Shown here: piece by piece, positions 17,751 to 25,818 of the stretch
Layout: every line of letters begins with the position of its first letter
How positions within the stretch are numbered: the stretch's first letter is position 1
Source: Hahnella aquatica
GTDB lineage: Bacteria; Pseudomonadota; Gammaproteobacteria; Burkholderiales; Burkholderiaceae_A
Length of the DNA: 64,000 nucleotides
NCBI GenBank assembly: GCA_965194505.1
Contig: OZ239144.1
Span: 310,001-374,000, forward strand
Reading direction: 5' to 3'
Notes under the pieces: model-generated
What the model was told of the DNA's origin: nothing
Seen by the model: the letters and a program-made list of their open reading frames with translations, nothing else
Database searches by the model: none
Translations under genes and position numbers: made by a program

Positions 17751-18500
17751 TCAGTCGCGCAACAAGTCCATCAGGCTGTGTCCGGTTGGCGCCACGGCAT
17801 CGGCACCCCATTCGTCCACGGGTCGGTCGCTCGAGCAAAAGCCAAAGGCCGCCGCGATGTTGTAGCAGCCGGCATTGAAGCCGCTCTGGATGTCGCGGAA
17901 GTCGTCGCCCACATAGATCACCCCTTCGGCGGGCAGGCCCATGGCCTTGCAGGCATGGCGAAGCGGTTCGGGGTGGGGCTTGGCATGCGGGGTGGTGTCG
18001 CCACTCACGCACACGGCCACGCGGGTGTGAAGGCCAAGGGCCGACACGAGCGGGTTTGTGAAGCGCTCGAACTTGTTGGTGACAATGCCCCAGGGAATGT
18101 GGCGCTGCTCGAGGTCTTCGACCACAGCCTCGAGGCCCTCCATGAAGGTGGTGTGGCGGCTCAAGTCTTCTTGGTAGATGTCCAAGAAGCGATTGCGCAG
18201 GGCCTCGAAGCGCTCGTCGTTCCACTCGATGCCCAGCGCCTTTTGAATCATGCCGCGCGCACCTTTGGAGGCATAGGGCCGCAGGTCGGAGATGGGCAGC
18301 GCGGGCAGGCCAGCATCTTCACGCAGGCGATTGGCCACGCCGCCCAGGTCGGCTGCCGTGTCGAGCAGGGTGCCATCGAGGTCAAAGAGCACGCCGCGCC
18401 GAGGCTGGGCGAGCCAGCGCTCGCGCCAATCTGCACGCGGCTTTGGCAGTGGCCAGTCGGCGATCTGCAGGTCGGGGTTGGTGAGGCCTTGCGGGGTCAT
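17751..18500 (-). CDS. gph: HAD phosphatase, phosphoglycolate phosphatase or MupP type
   Basis: 249 residues. A HAD-superfamily fold with motif I FDLDGTLLDTAADL, motif II GIVTNKFERF, the motif III Lys in HAKPHPEPL, and motif IV VGDDFRDI. The gene directly follows ubiG with an ATGA overlap, the position occupied in pseudomonads by mupP (N-acetylmuramate 6-phosphate phosphatase, cell-wall recycling); the same family is usually annotated gph. Sequence alone does not separate the two. An N-terminal extension of about 35 residues precedes motif I. Confidence 0.83.
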   Translation of the reverse strand: MTPQGLTNPDLQIADWPLPKPRADWRERWLAQPRRGVLFDLDGTLLDTAADLGGVANRLREDAGLPALPISDLRPYASKGARGMIQKALGIEWNDERFEALRNRFLDIYQEDLSRHTTFMEGLEAVVEDLEQRHIPWGIVTNKFERFTNPLVSALGLHTRVAVCVSGDTTPHAKPHPEPLRHACKAMGLPAEGVIYVGDDFRDIQSGFNAGCYNIAAAFGFCSSDRPVDEWGADAVAPTGHSLMDLLRD

Positions 18501-19216
18501 GCGGCCCGGGCCTGGGCCATGGGCTTGCGACAGGCGAGGATGTAGTTCACATCGGTGTCGGTGGAGAGGGCATAGACCTTGGTGAGCGGGTTGTAGGTCA
18601 TGCCCACGAGTTCGATCACCTCGAGGCCGGCATCACGAGCCGAGCGTGCGAGTTCTGCGGGCTTGATGAACTTGTCGTAGCTGTGAGTGCCCTTGGGCAG
18701 CAGGCGCAGCACATACTCCGCACCCACAATGGCAAAAAGCCAGCTCTTGGGGTTGCGGTTGATGGTGGAAAACACCAGCGTGCCGCCGGGCTTGGCCAGT
18801 TGCGCGCAGGCCTGCACCACGGCGTGTGGGTCCGGCACATGCTCGAGCATCTCCATGCAGGTCACGAGGTCGAATTGCTCGGGGGCTTCTTGGGCCATGG
18901 CCTCGGTGGACACGATGCGATAGTCCACGGGCACGCCCGATTCACGGCCATGGAGTTGCGCCACCCGAATGGATTTCTCGGCAAGGTCGATGCCCGTGAC
19001 GTTGGCACCCTTGCGGGCCATGGCCTCGGCAAGAATGCCGCCGCCGCAGCCCACATCAATCACCGTCTTGCCGGCCACGGGGGCCATGCCATCAATCCAC
19101 TCCAGGCGCAGCGGGTTGATCTCGTGCAGCGGCCGGAACTCGCTGGTGGGGTCCCACCAGCGGCTTGCGAGCGCGCTGAATTTCTCGAGCTCGGCGGGGT
19201 CGACGTTCTGGTTCAT
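18497..19216 (-). CDS. ubiG: Ubiquinone biosynthesis O-methyltransferase UbiG
   Basis: 239 residues, class I SAM methyltransferase. It carries out both O-methylations of ubiquinone synthesis. The N-terminal KFSALASRWWDPTSEFRPLHEINPLR is diagnostic (given as KFSALASRWWDP and PLHEINPLR). It also has VIDVGCGGGILAEAMA (motif I), GIDLAEKSI and CMEMLEHVPDP. Gene order ompA-ubiG-gph is shared with many Burkholderiales. Start and stop are tightly coupled to gph (ATGA). Confidence 0.96.
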   Translation of the reverse strand: MNQNVDPAELEKFSALASRWWDPTSEFRPLHEINPLRLEWIDGMAPVAGKTVIDVGCGGGILAEAMARKGANVTGIDLAEKSIRVAQLHGRESGVPVDYRIVSTEAMAQEAPEQFDLVTCMEMLEHVPDPHAVVQACAQLAKPGGTLVFSTINRNPKSWLFAIVGAEYVLRLLPKGTHSYDKFIKPAELARSARDAGLEVIELVGMTYNPLTKVYALSTDTDVNYILACRKPMAQARAA

Positions 19217-19279
19217 GAGGTGGTGTGGCCCACAAGCCGCGCCGATGTTCTGGCGCGGGGCTGGGTGATGGTGGTTGGT

Positions 19280-19942
19280 TTAACGCTTGGCAATGCGGCT
19301 GCCGATGACTTCCACGGCCACACGGCGGTTCTGCGCGCGGCCTTCGGCCGTGGCATTGCTGGCCACGGGCTGCAGCTCACCATGGCCCTCGGTCTTGATG
19401 AGGTTTGGGGCTACACCCTCTTTTTGAAGGAAGGCCTTCACCGACTGCGCACGACGCTCGGAGAGGGCCTGGTTGTAGGCACGCGGCCCGATGGAATCGG
19501 TGTGGCCTTCCACCAAAATTTGCTCGATGGTGATGTCTTTGGCGTTGGCCAGCAATGCACGCAGGGCCTGTTGACCGGCGGAATTGAGCATGGCCTGGTC
19601 GAAGCCAAAGAAGCTGTCGGCCTTGAAGGTGACCTTCTGTGGCGCGGGAATGACCTCTGGAATGGTCTGGCCAGCCGGCATGGCACCGGCCGTGGCCGAT
19701 GCCGGCGCAGGGCTCGCAGCCGACTTGGCCGCCAGGCTGGGCTCGCAATCGGGGGTGGCCAGTGCGGGGGTGAAGAAGCCAGCACGCACGCACTGGCCGC
19801 TGCCGTCGCGCACGATCACACCACCAGAGTCTCGCCAGTAGGCCGAGCCTGGCTGCGGCGCGGGTGCCTGGGCGAGCACGAGGCTTGGTGAGAGGCTGGC
19901 CGCCAGGGCCAGGAGCAGGGTGGAGCGCGTGGTGTTTTTCAT
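19280..19942 (-). CDS. OmpA-family peptidoglycan-binding outer membrane protein
   Basis: 220 residues. A Sec signal peptide (residues 1-24, ending LVLA-QA) is followed by a short cysteine-containing region and an Ala/Pro-rich linker. The OmpA_C domain follows from about residue 105, with FFGFDQAMLN, VEGHTDSIGPRAYNQALSERRA and the C-terminal RRVAVEV. The domain anchors the outer membrane to peptidoglycan by binding diaminopimelate. It is too short for an eight-stranded barrel. It lies 10 bp behind the GlcD-like oxidase and 63 bp ahead of ubiG. Confidence 0.88.
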   Translation of the reverse strand: MKNTTRSTLLLALAASLSPSLVLAQAPAPQPGSAYWRDSGGVIVRDGSGQCVRAGFFTPALATPDCEPSLAAKSAASPAPASATAGAMPAGQTIPEVIPAPQKVTFKADSFFGFDQAMLNSAGQQALRALLANAKDITIEQILVEGHTDSIGPRAYNQALSERRAQSVKAFLQKEGVAPNLIKTEGHGELQPVASNATAEGRAQNRRVAVEVIGSRIAKR

Positions 19943-19952
19943 GTCTACCAGT

Positions 19953-21401
19953 CTAATGGATGGCTGGACGGGTGGGCAGGACTTTCCCAGGGTTCAAAAG
20001 GCCTTCTGGGTCAAATGCACGTTTGACGCGCAGCATGAGGTCTTGTTCCGTGCTGGATTTATAAAAGGCGGCCTCGTCTCTGCGCAACTGGCCGAGGCCA
20101 TGCTCGGCGCTGATGGAGCCCCCGCGGGCCATCACGGCGTCATGCACGATGCGGCGCAGTCGGTCCTCGTGCTCATCTACAAAGGCTTTGAAGCGTTGGT
20201 GGCGCTCGGCGCGCGCGAGGCCCTCGGCCCAGGCCAGGGGTGCTGCAAGGTTGAAATGCAGGTTGCCATCGCCCAGGTGCCCAAAGTTGGAGCAGCGCAC
20301 GCCGGGCAGGGCACGCGCCAGGGCCTGGCTCATCTCTTCGCAGAAGTCCGCAATGCGGGAGATGGGCAGCGAGATGTCGAGTTTGATCTGTGGGCCGTCT
20401 TCGGCGGCTGCCAGCGTGATGTGCTCCCGCAGGGCCCAGAAGGATTGTGCCTGCGCGAGTGACTGGGCGAGTGCGGCATCGGCCACCAGGCCTTGTTCGA
20501 TGGCCTGGGCCAGGGTCTCCTCCAGGCCCTCGGGTGCTTCGAGCAGCACCAAGGCGGCGTTCGGCGAACCCATGCGCAACGGTGTGGCGAGGTCGGGGTA
20601 GTGCTGCGCCACGGGCGCGGTGGCCGTGGGGCTCATGAACTCAAAGGCGGTGAGGCTGGCCTGGCTGAAGGCTTGGGCGGCCTGCAGCAGGGCCACGGCG
20701 GCACTGGGGCCTTCCAGGCTCACGAGGGCGGTTTGCGTGTGGGCGGGCTGCGGCCACAGGGCCAGGCTTGCGGCCGTGATGATGCCCAGGGTGCCCTCCG
20801 ACCCGATGAAGAGGTCGCGCAGGTCGTAGCCGGTGTTGTCCTTGCGAAGGCTGCGCAGGCCATTCCAGACCTCACCCTGCGCGGTCACCACTTCCAGGCC
20901 TAGGCAGAGTTGGCGTGCGTTGCCATAGCGCAGCACGGCGGTGCCTCCGGCATTGGTGGCGAGGTTGCCGCCGATGGTGGCCGTGCCACGGGCGGTGAGG
21001 TCCAATGGAAACATGAGGCCCATGGCCTGCGCGGCCTCTTGAATGGCCTGCAGGCTCACACCCGCCTCAGCGATGAGTGTCTTGTTCGCTGCATCCTTCG
21101 CGCGAATGCGGTTCAGGCGGGTGAGGCAGAGCACGAGCTGCTTGCCCGAGGCATCGGGCGTGGCCCCTCCGGAGAGGCCTGTGTTGCCGCCCTGCGGAAC
21201 GATGGGCACGCGATGTGTGGCCGCGAGCCTCACCAGGGCTGCCACGGCGTCTGTGGTCTCGGGGAAGGCGATGGCCAGTGCGCGGCCGGTGTATCGGCCT
21301 CGCCAGTCGGTGAGGTAAGGGGCCTGGTCTTGTGGGTCGGTGATCAGGCCGCGAGGGCCCAGCAAGACATGGGCGGCCTCAAGAAAGGCGGTGGTCACCA
21401 C
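19953..21401 (-). CDS. FAD-binding oxidoreductase, D-2-hydroxyacid dehydrogenase (GlcD/LdhD) type
   Basis: 482 residues from GTG 21399-21401. A PCMH-type FAD domain (IVPQGGNTGLSGGATP; GGNLATNAGGTAVLRYGN; LFIGSEGTLGII) is followed by the FAD-oxidase C-terminal domain with NFGHLGDGNLHFN and the terminal ISAEHGLGQLRRD. The family oxidises D-2-hydroxyacids such as glycolate, D-lactate or 2-hydroxyglutarate. Its position at the end of the ltnD-otnK-otnC run, overlapping otnC by 7 bp, suggests it oxidises a related sugar acid; that is inference. Confidence 0.87.
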   Translation of the reverse strand: MVTTAFLEAAHVLLGPRGLITDPQDQAPYLTDWRGRYTGRALAIAFPETTDAVAALVRLAATHRVPIVPQGGNTGLSGGATPDASGKQLVLCLTRLNRIRAKDAANKTLIAEAGVSLQAIQEAAQAMGLMFPLDLTARGTATIGGNLATNAGGTAVLRYGNARQLCLGLEVVTAQGEVWNGLRSLRKDNTGYDLRDLFIGSEGTLGIITAASLALWPQPAHTQTALVSLEGPSAAVALLQAAQAFSQASLTAFEFMSPTATAPVAQHYPDLATPLRMGSPNAALVLLEAPEGLEETLAQAIEQGLVADAALAQSLAQAQSFWALREHITLAAAEDGPQIKLDISLPISRIADFCEEMSQALARALPGVRCSNFGHLGDGNLHFNLAAPLAWAEGLARAERHQRFKAFVDEHEDRLRRIVHDAVMARGGSISAEHGLGQLRRDEAAFYKSSTEQDLMLRVKRAFDPEGLLNPGKVLPTRPAIH

Positions 21402-22111
21402 CGGGCCCCGAATGCAGAACGAAGTTCGTCAATGGCGGCGTCTGACAAAGACTCGGCCTGCGGCACCGCGAGCGTGAGCCGCGCAGTCTCTTCGAGCTCT
21501 TCGAGCACCGCGAGGGTGGCCTCGGGGCTGCTGTGCCAGACAGTGGGCCCGAGCCGCGCGAGCATCACGGCCCGAATGGGATGCCCCGCCTGGCCATGCG
21601 CGTTGATGGCCGATTCCACAACCTTCACCACCGAGGCGGCACCGGGCCGGGCATAGGGGATGTGCGGCACATGGCCCACCTTCATGACGAAGTAGGGCGT
21701 GACAGGCGGCAAGAAGTCTGGCGGTTCGGTCTGTGCGTCGATGCGCGTGTCGGCCTGCATGTCGGTGGCCTGCGGCTGGCTGCAGAGCAGGAGGCTGCGG
21801 GCCACACAGGCATGGCTGTGGGTGTGAAGCACACAGCATGTCTCGGGGTCGAATGCGCGGGCTGTAGCCACGATGGCCTGGTGGAGCGCGATGGTCTTGC
21901 TGGGCCGATCGCCGCTCAGGTGTTCACCGGTAAGTGAGACCTTCGAGAGTGCGGCCGGGTCGAGCTGGCCCAGGCAGGCATCGGTGGGGGTGATGAGCAC
22001 GGCCTCGGGCAGGCGGATGCTGATGTTGCCCACGGTGCCGTGCAGATAGCCCCGTTGATACAGGCGCTCGCCCATGCGGCAGATGGCGTCGCGGGCCTGG
22101 GTCTCGTTCAT
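21395..22111 (-). CDS. otnC: OtnC-like 3-oxo-tetronate 4-phosphate decarboxylase (class II aldolase fold), atypical active site
   Basis: 238 residues from ATG 22109-22111, overlapping the otnK stop (ATGA). Class II aldolase/adducin fold: GTVGNISIRLP, VLHTHSHACVA (two metal-ligand His) and FVMKVGHVPHIPYARPG, as in OtnC proteins. The expected Glu in the PSKE block is Thr here (RPSKTIALH), and the expected third His of the ANHGP block is missing (LARLGPTV). Family role: conversion of 3-oxo-tetronate 4-phosphate to dihydroxyacetone phosphate and CO2. Because of the changed residues, the activity is uncertain. Confidence 0.78.
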   Translation of the reverse strand: MNETQARDAICRMGERLYQRGYLHGTVGNISIRLPEAVLITPTDACLGQLDPAALSKVSLTGEHLSGDRPSKTIALHQAIVATARAFDPETCCVLHTHSHACVARSLLLCSQPQATDMQADTRIDAQTEPPDFLPPVTPYFVMKVGHVPHIPYARPGAASVVKVVESAINAHGQAGHPIRAVMLARLGPTVWHSSPEATLAVLEELEETARLTLAVPQAESLSDAAIDELRSAFGARW

Positions 22112-23424
22112 GCGAGTTGGGCGAAGGCCTTCGTGAAGAAGTCTGTGCTGCCGAAGTTGCCAGACTTCAATGCAATGTGCAGCCCGTTGGCATGGCACCA
22201 GGGCACACCGGGGTCGATCTGCGGGCCGATCTGCAACTGGTGCAGGCCCAGTGCCTGCACACAGGCGCCGGCCGTCTCACCCCCCGCGACCACCAACTGG
22301 CCCACACCGAGCGCAGGCAGGCCTGCGGCAATGGCTGCCATCAAGCCCTCAAGCGCCTCGCCCACCGCCATGGCACCAGACTGTGATTGATGGGCCTTCA
22401 CGGCATCGGGGCTGCTGGTGCTGTAAATGAGGATGGGCCCGCGGGTGGTGGCGAGCGCATCCTTCGCCCAGGCGAGTGCCTCGTGCGCCACGGGGGCGCC
22501 GGCGAGTGCGCGGGGCACATCGATGGCCAAGGCTGGCTGGCCCGTCGTTTGAAAATGGGCCACCTGTTGGTTGCTCGCCACCGAGCAGCTGCCCGAGAGC
22601 ACCACGGCACGGCCTCGGGCTGGCGGCAGGCTGGCGGCCTGGTCTGCATGGGCGAGTGCATGGTTTTGCGCAAGGCCAATGGCCACGCCGGAGCCCGCCG
22701 TGATGAGGGGCAGCCCTTTCAGGGCGGGGCCCAGCGTGATGAGGTCTTCATTGGAGACGGCATCAACCACGGCCAGGCGAATGCCTTCTTTGCGCAGGGC
22801 CTGGATGCGTTGCTCGATGGCCTCGGCGCCTGCGGCCACGGTGCGGTGGTCGATGAGACCGACCCGCCCCTGGCACTGGGACTGCAGTACCCGCACGAGG
22901 TTGGAGTCCGTCATGGGGGTGAGCGGGTGATGGGCCATGCCGCTCTCGTGCAGGAGTTGGTCGCCCACAAAGAGGTGGCCCTTGAAGACGGTGCGGCCGT
23001 TGTCTGGGAAGGCGGGCGTGGCGATCGTGAAGTCGGTCTTTAGTGCGGCCATGAGGGCCTCGGCCACCGGGCCAATATTGCCCGCGGGTGTGCTGTCGAA
23101 GGTGGAGCAGTACTTGAAATAGATTTGTTGGGCACCGGCTGCACGCAGCCATTCCAGCGCGGCACACGATTGCGCCACGGCCTCTTGGGCCGGAATGGTG
23201 CGCGACTTCAACGCAATCACCACCGCATCGGCTGGGCTTGTGAGCGGCGCGGTGGGCAGGCCGTTGATCTGAATGACCCGAAAGCCGGTGCGCACCAGGT
23301 TGTTGGCCAGGTCGGTGGCGCCCGTGAAGTCGTCTGCGATGCAGCCCAGGGCAACAGGCCCGACGGCAGGCGCGCCTGCGCGATGGTCTTGGGGGGCAGC
23401 AGTGGCCATCTGCATGGCCGTCAT
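22108..23424 (-). CDS. otnK: 3-oxo-tetronate kinase
   Basis: 438 residues. Four-carbon acid sugar kinase family (formerly DUF1537): N-terminal IADDFTGATDLANNL, IYFKYCSTFDSTPAGNIGPV, the central AGSGVAIGLAQNH, and the C-terminal nucleotide domain with VVAGGETAGACVQALG and ALKSGNFGSTDFF. It phosphorylates 3-oxo-tetronate ahead of the OtnC step. There are four-base ATGA overlaps with ltnD upstream and otnC downstream. The first residues (about 1-22) are a non-conserved leader, so a slightly later start is possible. Confidence 0.93.
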   Translation of the reverse strand: MTAMQMATAAPQDHRAGAPAVGPVALGCIADDFTGATDLANNLVRTGFRVIQINGLPTAPLTSPADAVVIALKSRTIPAQEAVAQSCAALEWLRAAGAQQIYFKYCSTFDSTPAGNIGPVAEALMAALKTDFTIATPAFPDNGRTVFKGHLFVGDQLLHESGMAHHPLTPMTDSNLVRVLQSQCQGRVGLIDHRTVAAGAEAIEQRIQALRKEGIRLAVVDAVSNEDLITLGPALKGLPLITAGSGVAIGLAQNHALAHADQAASLPPARGRAVVLSGSCSVASNQQVAHFQTTGQPALAIDVPRALAGAPVAHEALAWAKDALATTRGPILIYSTSSPDAVKAHQSQSGAMAVGEALEGLMAAIAAGLPALGVGQLVVAGGETAGACVQALGLHQLQIGPQIDPGVPWCHANGLHIALKSGNFGSTDFFTKAFAQLA

Positions 23425-24320
23425 GAGGACGTGTTGTCGCCCGGGGTGGGCAGGTCGATGCCCGGAAAGATTTTGATCACCGCGCTGTCGCCTTCACCGC
23501 CATGGCCGGCGGCGGAGGCCTGCATGAACATCTGGTGTGCAGTGGCCGACATGGGCAGCGGAAACTTGGTGGCCCGTGCGGTGTCGAGCACGAGACCCAA
23601 GTCTTTGACGAAGATGTCCACGGCCGAGAGTGGGGCGTAGTCGCCCGAGACAACCTGGGTCATGCGGTTCTCGAACATCCAGCTGTTGCCCGCGCTGTTG
23701 GTGATGACCTCATAGAGCGAGGCGGGGTCGAGCCCCTCGCGCAGGCCCAGGGCCATGGCTTCGGCGGCCGCGGCGATGTGCACGCCCGCAAGCAACTGAT
23801 TGACGATCTTTACCTTGCTGCCCGCTCCGGCCGGCCCGAGCTTGTAGACCTTGGCGGCCATGGCATCTAAATACGGCTGAGCGATGGCATAGGCCTCGGA
23901 CTCGCCGCCCGTCATCATGGTGATCTCGCCCTTGGCGGCCTTGGCTGCGCCGCCTGAGATGGGTGCATCGAGGTAGCGGATCTTTTTTTCGGCGAGTCGG
24001 CCCTCGAGTGTCTTGGACCAATTCGGGTCGACGGTGGAGCACATCACAAAGAGGCTGCCGGGGGCAAAGGTTTCGAGCAGGCCATTGGGGCCAAAGAGCA
24101 CGGCTTCGGTCTGGGCGGCATTGACCACCACGCTGATGACCACCTGGCAGTGACGGCCCAATTCGGCGGGCGTGCTGCAGGCGGTACCGCCTTCCTTAGC
24201 AAAGGCTTGGGCCGCCTCGGGTCGAGCATCGCAGACATGGGGCACGTGGCCTGCGCGTCGCAGTGACTGGGCCATGCCCAGGCCCATGGCGCCCAGGCCA
24301 ATGACACCCACCGTGGTCAT
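23421..24320 (-). CDS. ltnD: L-threonate dehydrogenase-like 3-hydroxyisobutyrate-family dehydrogenase
   Basis: 299 residues, beta-hydroxyacid dehydrogenase family. An N-terminal NAD motif GVIGLGAMGLGMAQSL is followed by STVDPNWSKTLEGRL, DAPISGGAAKAAKGEITMM (substrate loop) and KIVNQLLAGVHIAAAAEA with the catalytic Lys. Context with otnK and otnC points to LtnD, which oxidises L-threonate in the four-carbon acid-sugar pathway. The isomerase OtnI that normally follows LtnD is not seen in this window. ATGA overlaps occur on both sides. Confidence 0.9.
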   Translation of the reverse strand: MTTVGVIGLGAMGLGMAQSLRRAGHVPHVCDARPEAAQAFAKEGGTACSTPAELGRHCQVVISVVVNAAQTEAVLFGPNGLLETFAPGSLFVMCSTVDPNWSKTLEGRLAEKKIRYLDAPISGGAAKAAKGEITMMTGGESEAYAIAQPYLDAMAAKVYKLGPAGAGSKVKIVNQLLAGVHIAAAAEAMALGLREGLDPASLYEVITNSAGNSWMFENRMTQVVSGDYAPLSAVDIFVKDLGLVLDTARATKFPLPMSATAHQMFMQASAAGHGGEGDSAVIKIFPGIDLPTPGDNTSS

Positions 24321-24997
24321 GACTTGGTCTCGGGGTCGCTGAGGGTCTGAAGGGCTGCTCGAAGGCGCGCGAGTTCGGCCCGGGCCTCGGGCGAGAGGTC
24401 GGGCACGTTCTTTTGTAGTCGGGCGAGCACCTGTTGAATGGAGGCGTCGTCTTCCATGTTGATGTTGGTTGCACCGTGCGCAGCCGCATCACCTGCATGC
24501 GGGGCGGCCGCGCCATTGGAGGCGTGGGCGGATGTGTGGGCAGCGGCGGGATCGGCAGCCGTGCCGGTTCCGGTTTCGCGGGCATGGAGGCTGGGCTCGG
24601 CAGATCCGTGTGCCATGGCGCTTGCGCCAGCTGATTGGAAGGCCGTTTGAAGTGCGGGCTCGGAGGATGCATGTGCGGCAGGGGCATTGGCGGTGTGGGC
24701 CTGCGCGGCCTGGGATTCGCCCGGGGTGTTGGCCTGTGCAGCAGCGGCGCGGCGCTGTTGGCGTTCCACCATCAAACTAATGAGAAGCCAGCCTGCGCTG
24801 AGCACCAGCCACAGGCAGAGCACGGCACCCGCCGAGACCTGGGCCTGGCTGCTGAGGTCCGCGAGTTCGGTGCCAAAAGAACTCCATGGCAAGGCTTGAA
24901 GCCAGCCGAGATGACCCCCTTCAGACTGGGTGCGTTGACCCAATATGAGCAGCAGAAGCAGGCTGTTGAGCAGCAGAAGCAGGCGGTTGGCCGTCAT
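24317..24997 (-). CDS. Alanine-rich membrane protein, unknown function
   Basis: 226 residues from ATG 24995-24997; ATG 25018 and GTG 25039 are alternatives. Two membrane segments are visible, an extremely leucine-rich one (residues 4-20, NRLLLLLNSLLLLLILG) and a second near residues 52-75 (CLWLVLSAGWLLISLMV). A long Ala/His/Ser/Thr-rich low-complexity stretch follows, then a small acidic helical C-terminus (SIQQVLARLQK and LSPEARAELARLRAAL). The gene overlaps ltnD by four bases and so may lead the acid-sugar operon. No family recognised. Confidence 0.6.
   Translation of the reverse strand: MTANRLLLLLNSLLLLLILGQRTQSEGGHLGWLQALPWSSFGTELADLSSQAQVSAGAVLCLWLVLSAGWLLISLMVERQQRRAAAAQANTPGESQAAQAHTANAPAAHASSEPALQTAFQSAGASAMAHGSAEPSLHARETGTGTAADPAAAHTSAHASNGAAAPHAGDAAAHGATNINMEDDASIQQVLARLQKNVPDLSPEARAELARLRAALQTLSDPETKS
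24947..24988. repeat. Two-copy 21-bp tandem repeat
   Basis: GAGCAGCAGAAGCAGGCTGTT at 24947-24967 is followed directly by a copy differing at one base (24968-24988). It is in frame (seven codons per unit) and encodes the duplicated leucine-rich half of the first membrane segment of the unknown membrane protein. Confidence 0.75.
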
Positions 24998-25047
24998 GAT
25001 TGATACAGTAGCAGACATCACCACTCGATTTCGGATCACGCGGCCCG

Positions 25048-25800
25048 ATGAACAACGAATTCGAACTCCCCACCGAGGGCGTCAAAATCTACTCACCCGA
25101 GCAGGGCTGGCAGTCTGCGGGACAGCCCCAGCACGAGGCGCAGGATGTGCGGCCCCACGGAACTGATGGGACCGATGGGCCCGTGGGCCCGGCCGCGGCC
25201 GCATCCGCGGCGTCCTTCGAAGAACCCGTGGAAGAGGTGCGAGATGACGACACCGTGCTCGTGGCGGAAGACCCGTCTGTGCAGGAGCTCGAGGTGGCCC
25301 CTGCGGTGTCGGCCTATGTGAACGAAGAGCGGCTCGCGGAAGCGGATGACGATGCGCCGCGTTACGAAGAGATTGCACGCATGCGTGCCGAGCGCACGAT
25401 CGATGACAGCCCGCTGCCCCCTGCACTGGCAGCCGACCAGGCCCGTGCGCAGGTGGCCCAAGGCGAGGCGGCTGCCCTGGCCCAGGTGGGCGATTCCCTC
25501 AACAGCCTCTTCCTCGCCTTGCAGGCCAGTGCCCCAGGCACCGACCTCACCAACCGCGGGCCCACCTGGCGCGATGTGGCCGACATCAGCCGGCACATGG
25601 AAGAGTGTTTGTCTGCGCGGCAAGAGGCGCTCGCGCAATTGGCGAACATCGAGCGTCAGATTCGAGACACGCGCGAAGACCTTCTGGAGACCCTGCGGCT
25701 GCTCGCGGCCATGGAACAACAGAACTTAGAGGCCGCCACCGTGCGCGCGAACATCAGCGCACTGGCTGCGAACGTCATCTCGAAGCGATTTACGACCTAG
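25048..25800 (+). CDS. Acidic coiled-coil protein, unknown function
   Basis: 250 residues. The N-terminal half (to about 130) is acidic and low in predicted structure, with a TDGTDGPVGPAAAA segment. Residues 175-235 look like a helical coiled coil (ECLSARQEALAQLANIERQI, then TREDLLETLRLLAAMEQQ). There is no signal peptide or membrane segment. The start is 50 bp from the divergent membrane-protein start, and the stop converges on the ParA-like gene with an 18-bp gap. No family recognised. Composition is normal for the genome, so it is likely a real gene. Confidence 0.65.
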   Translation: MNNEFELPTEGVKIYSPEQGWQSAGQPQHEAQDVRPHGTDGTDGPVGPAAAASAASFEEPVEEVRDDDTVLVAEDPSVQELEVAPAVSAYVNEERLAEADDDAPRYEEIARMRAERTIDDSPLPPALAADQARAQVAQGEAAALAQVGDSLNSLFLALQASAPGTDLTNRGPTWRDVADISRHMEECLSARQEALAQLANIERQIRDTREDLLETLRLLAAMEQQNLEAATVRANISALAANVISKRFTT

Positions 25801-25818
25801 CCTTCGGGGGTTGAAGAC

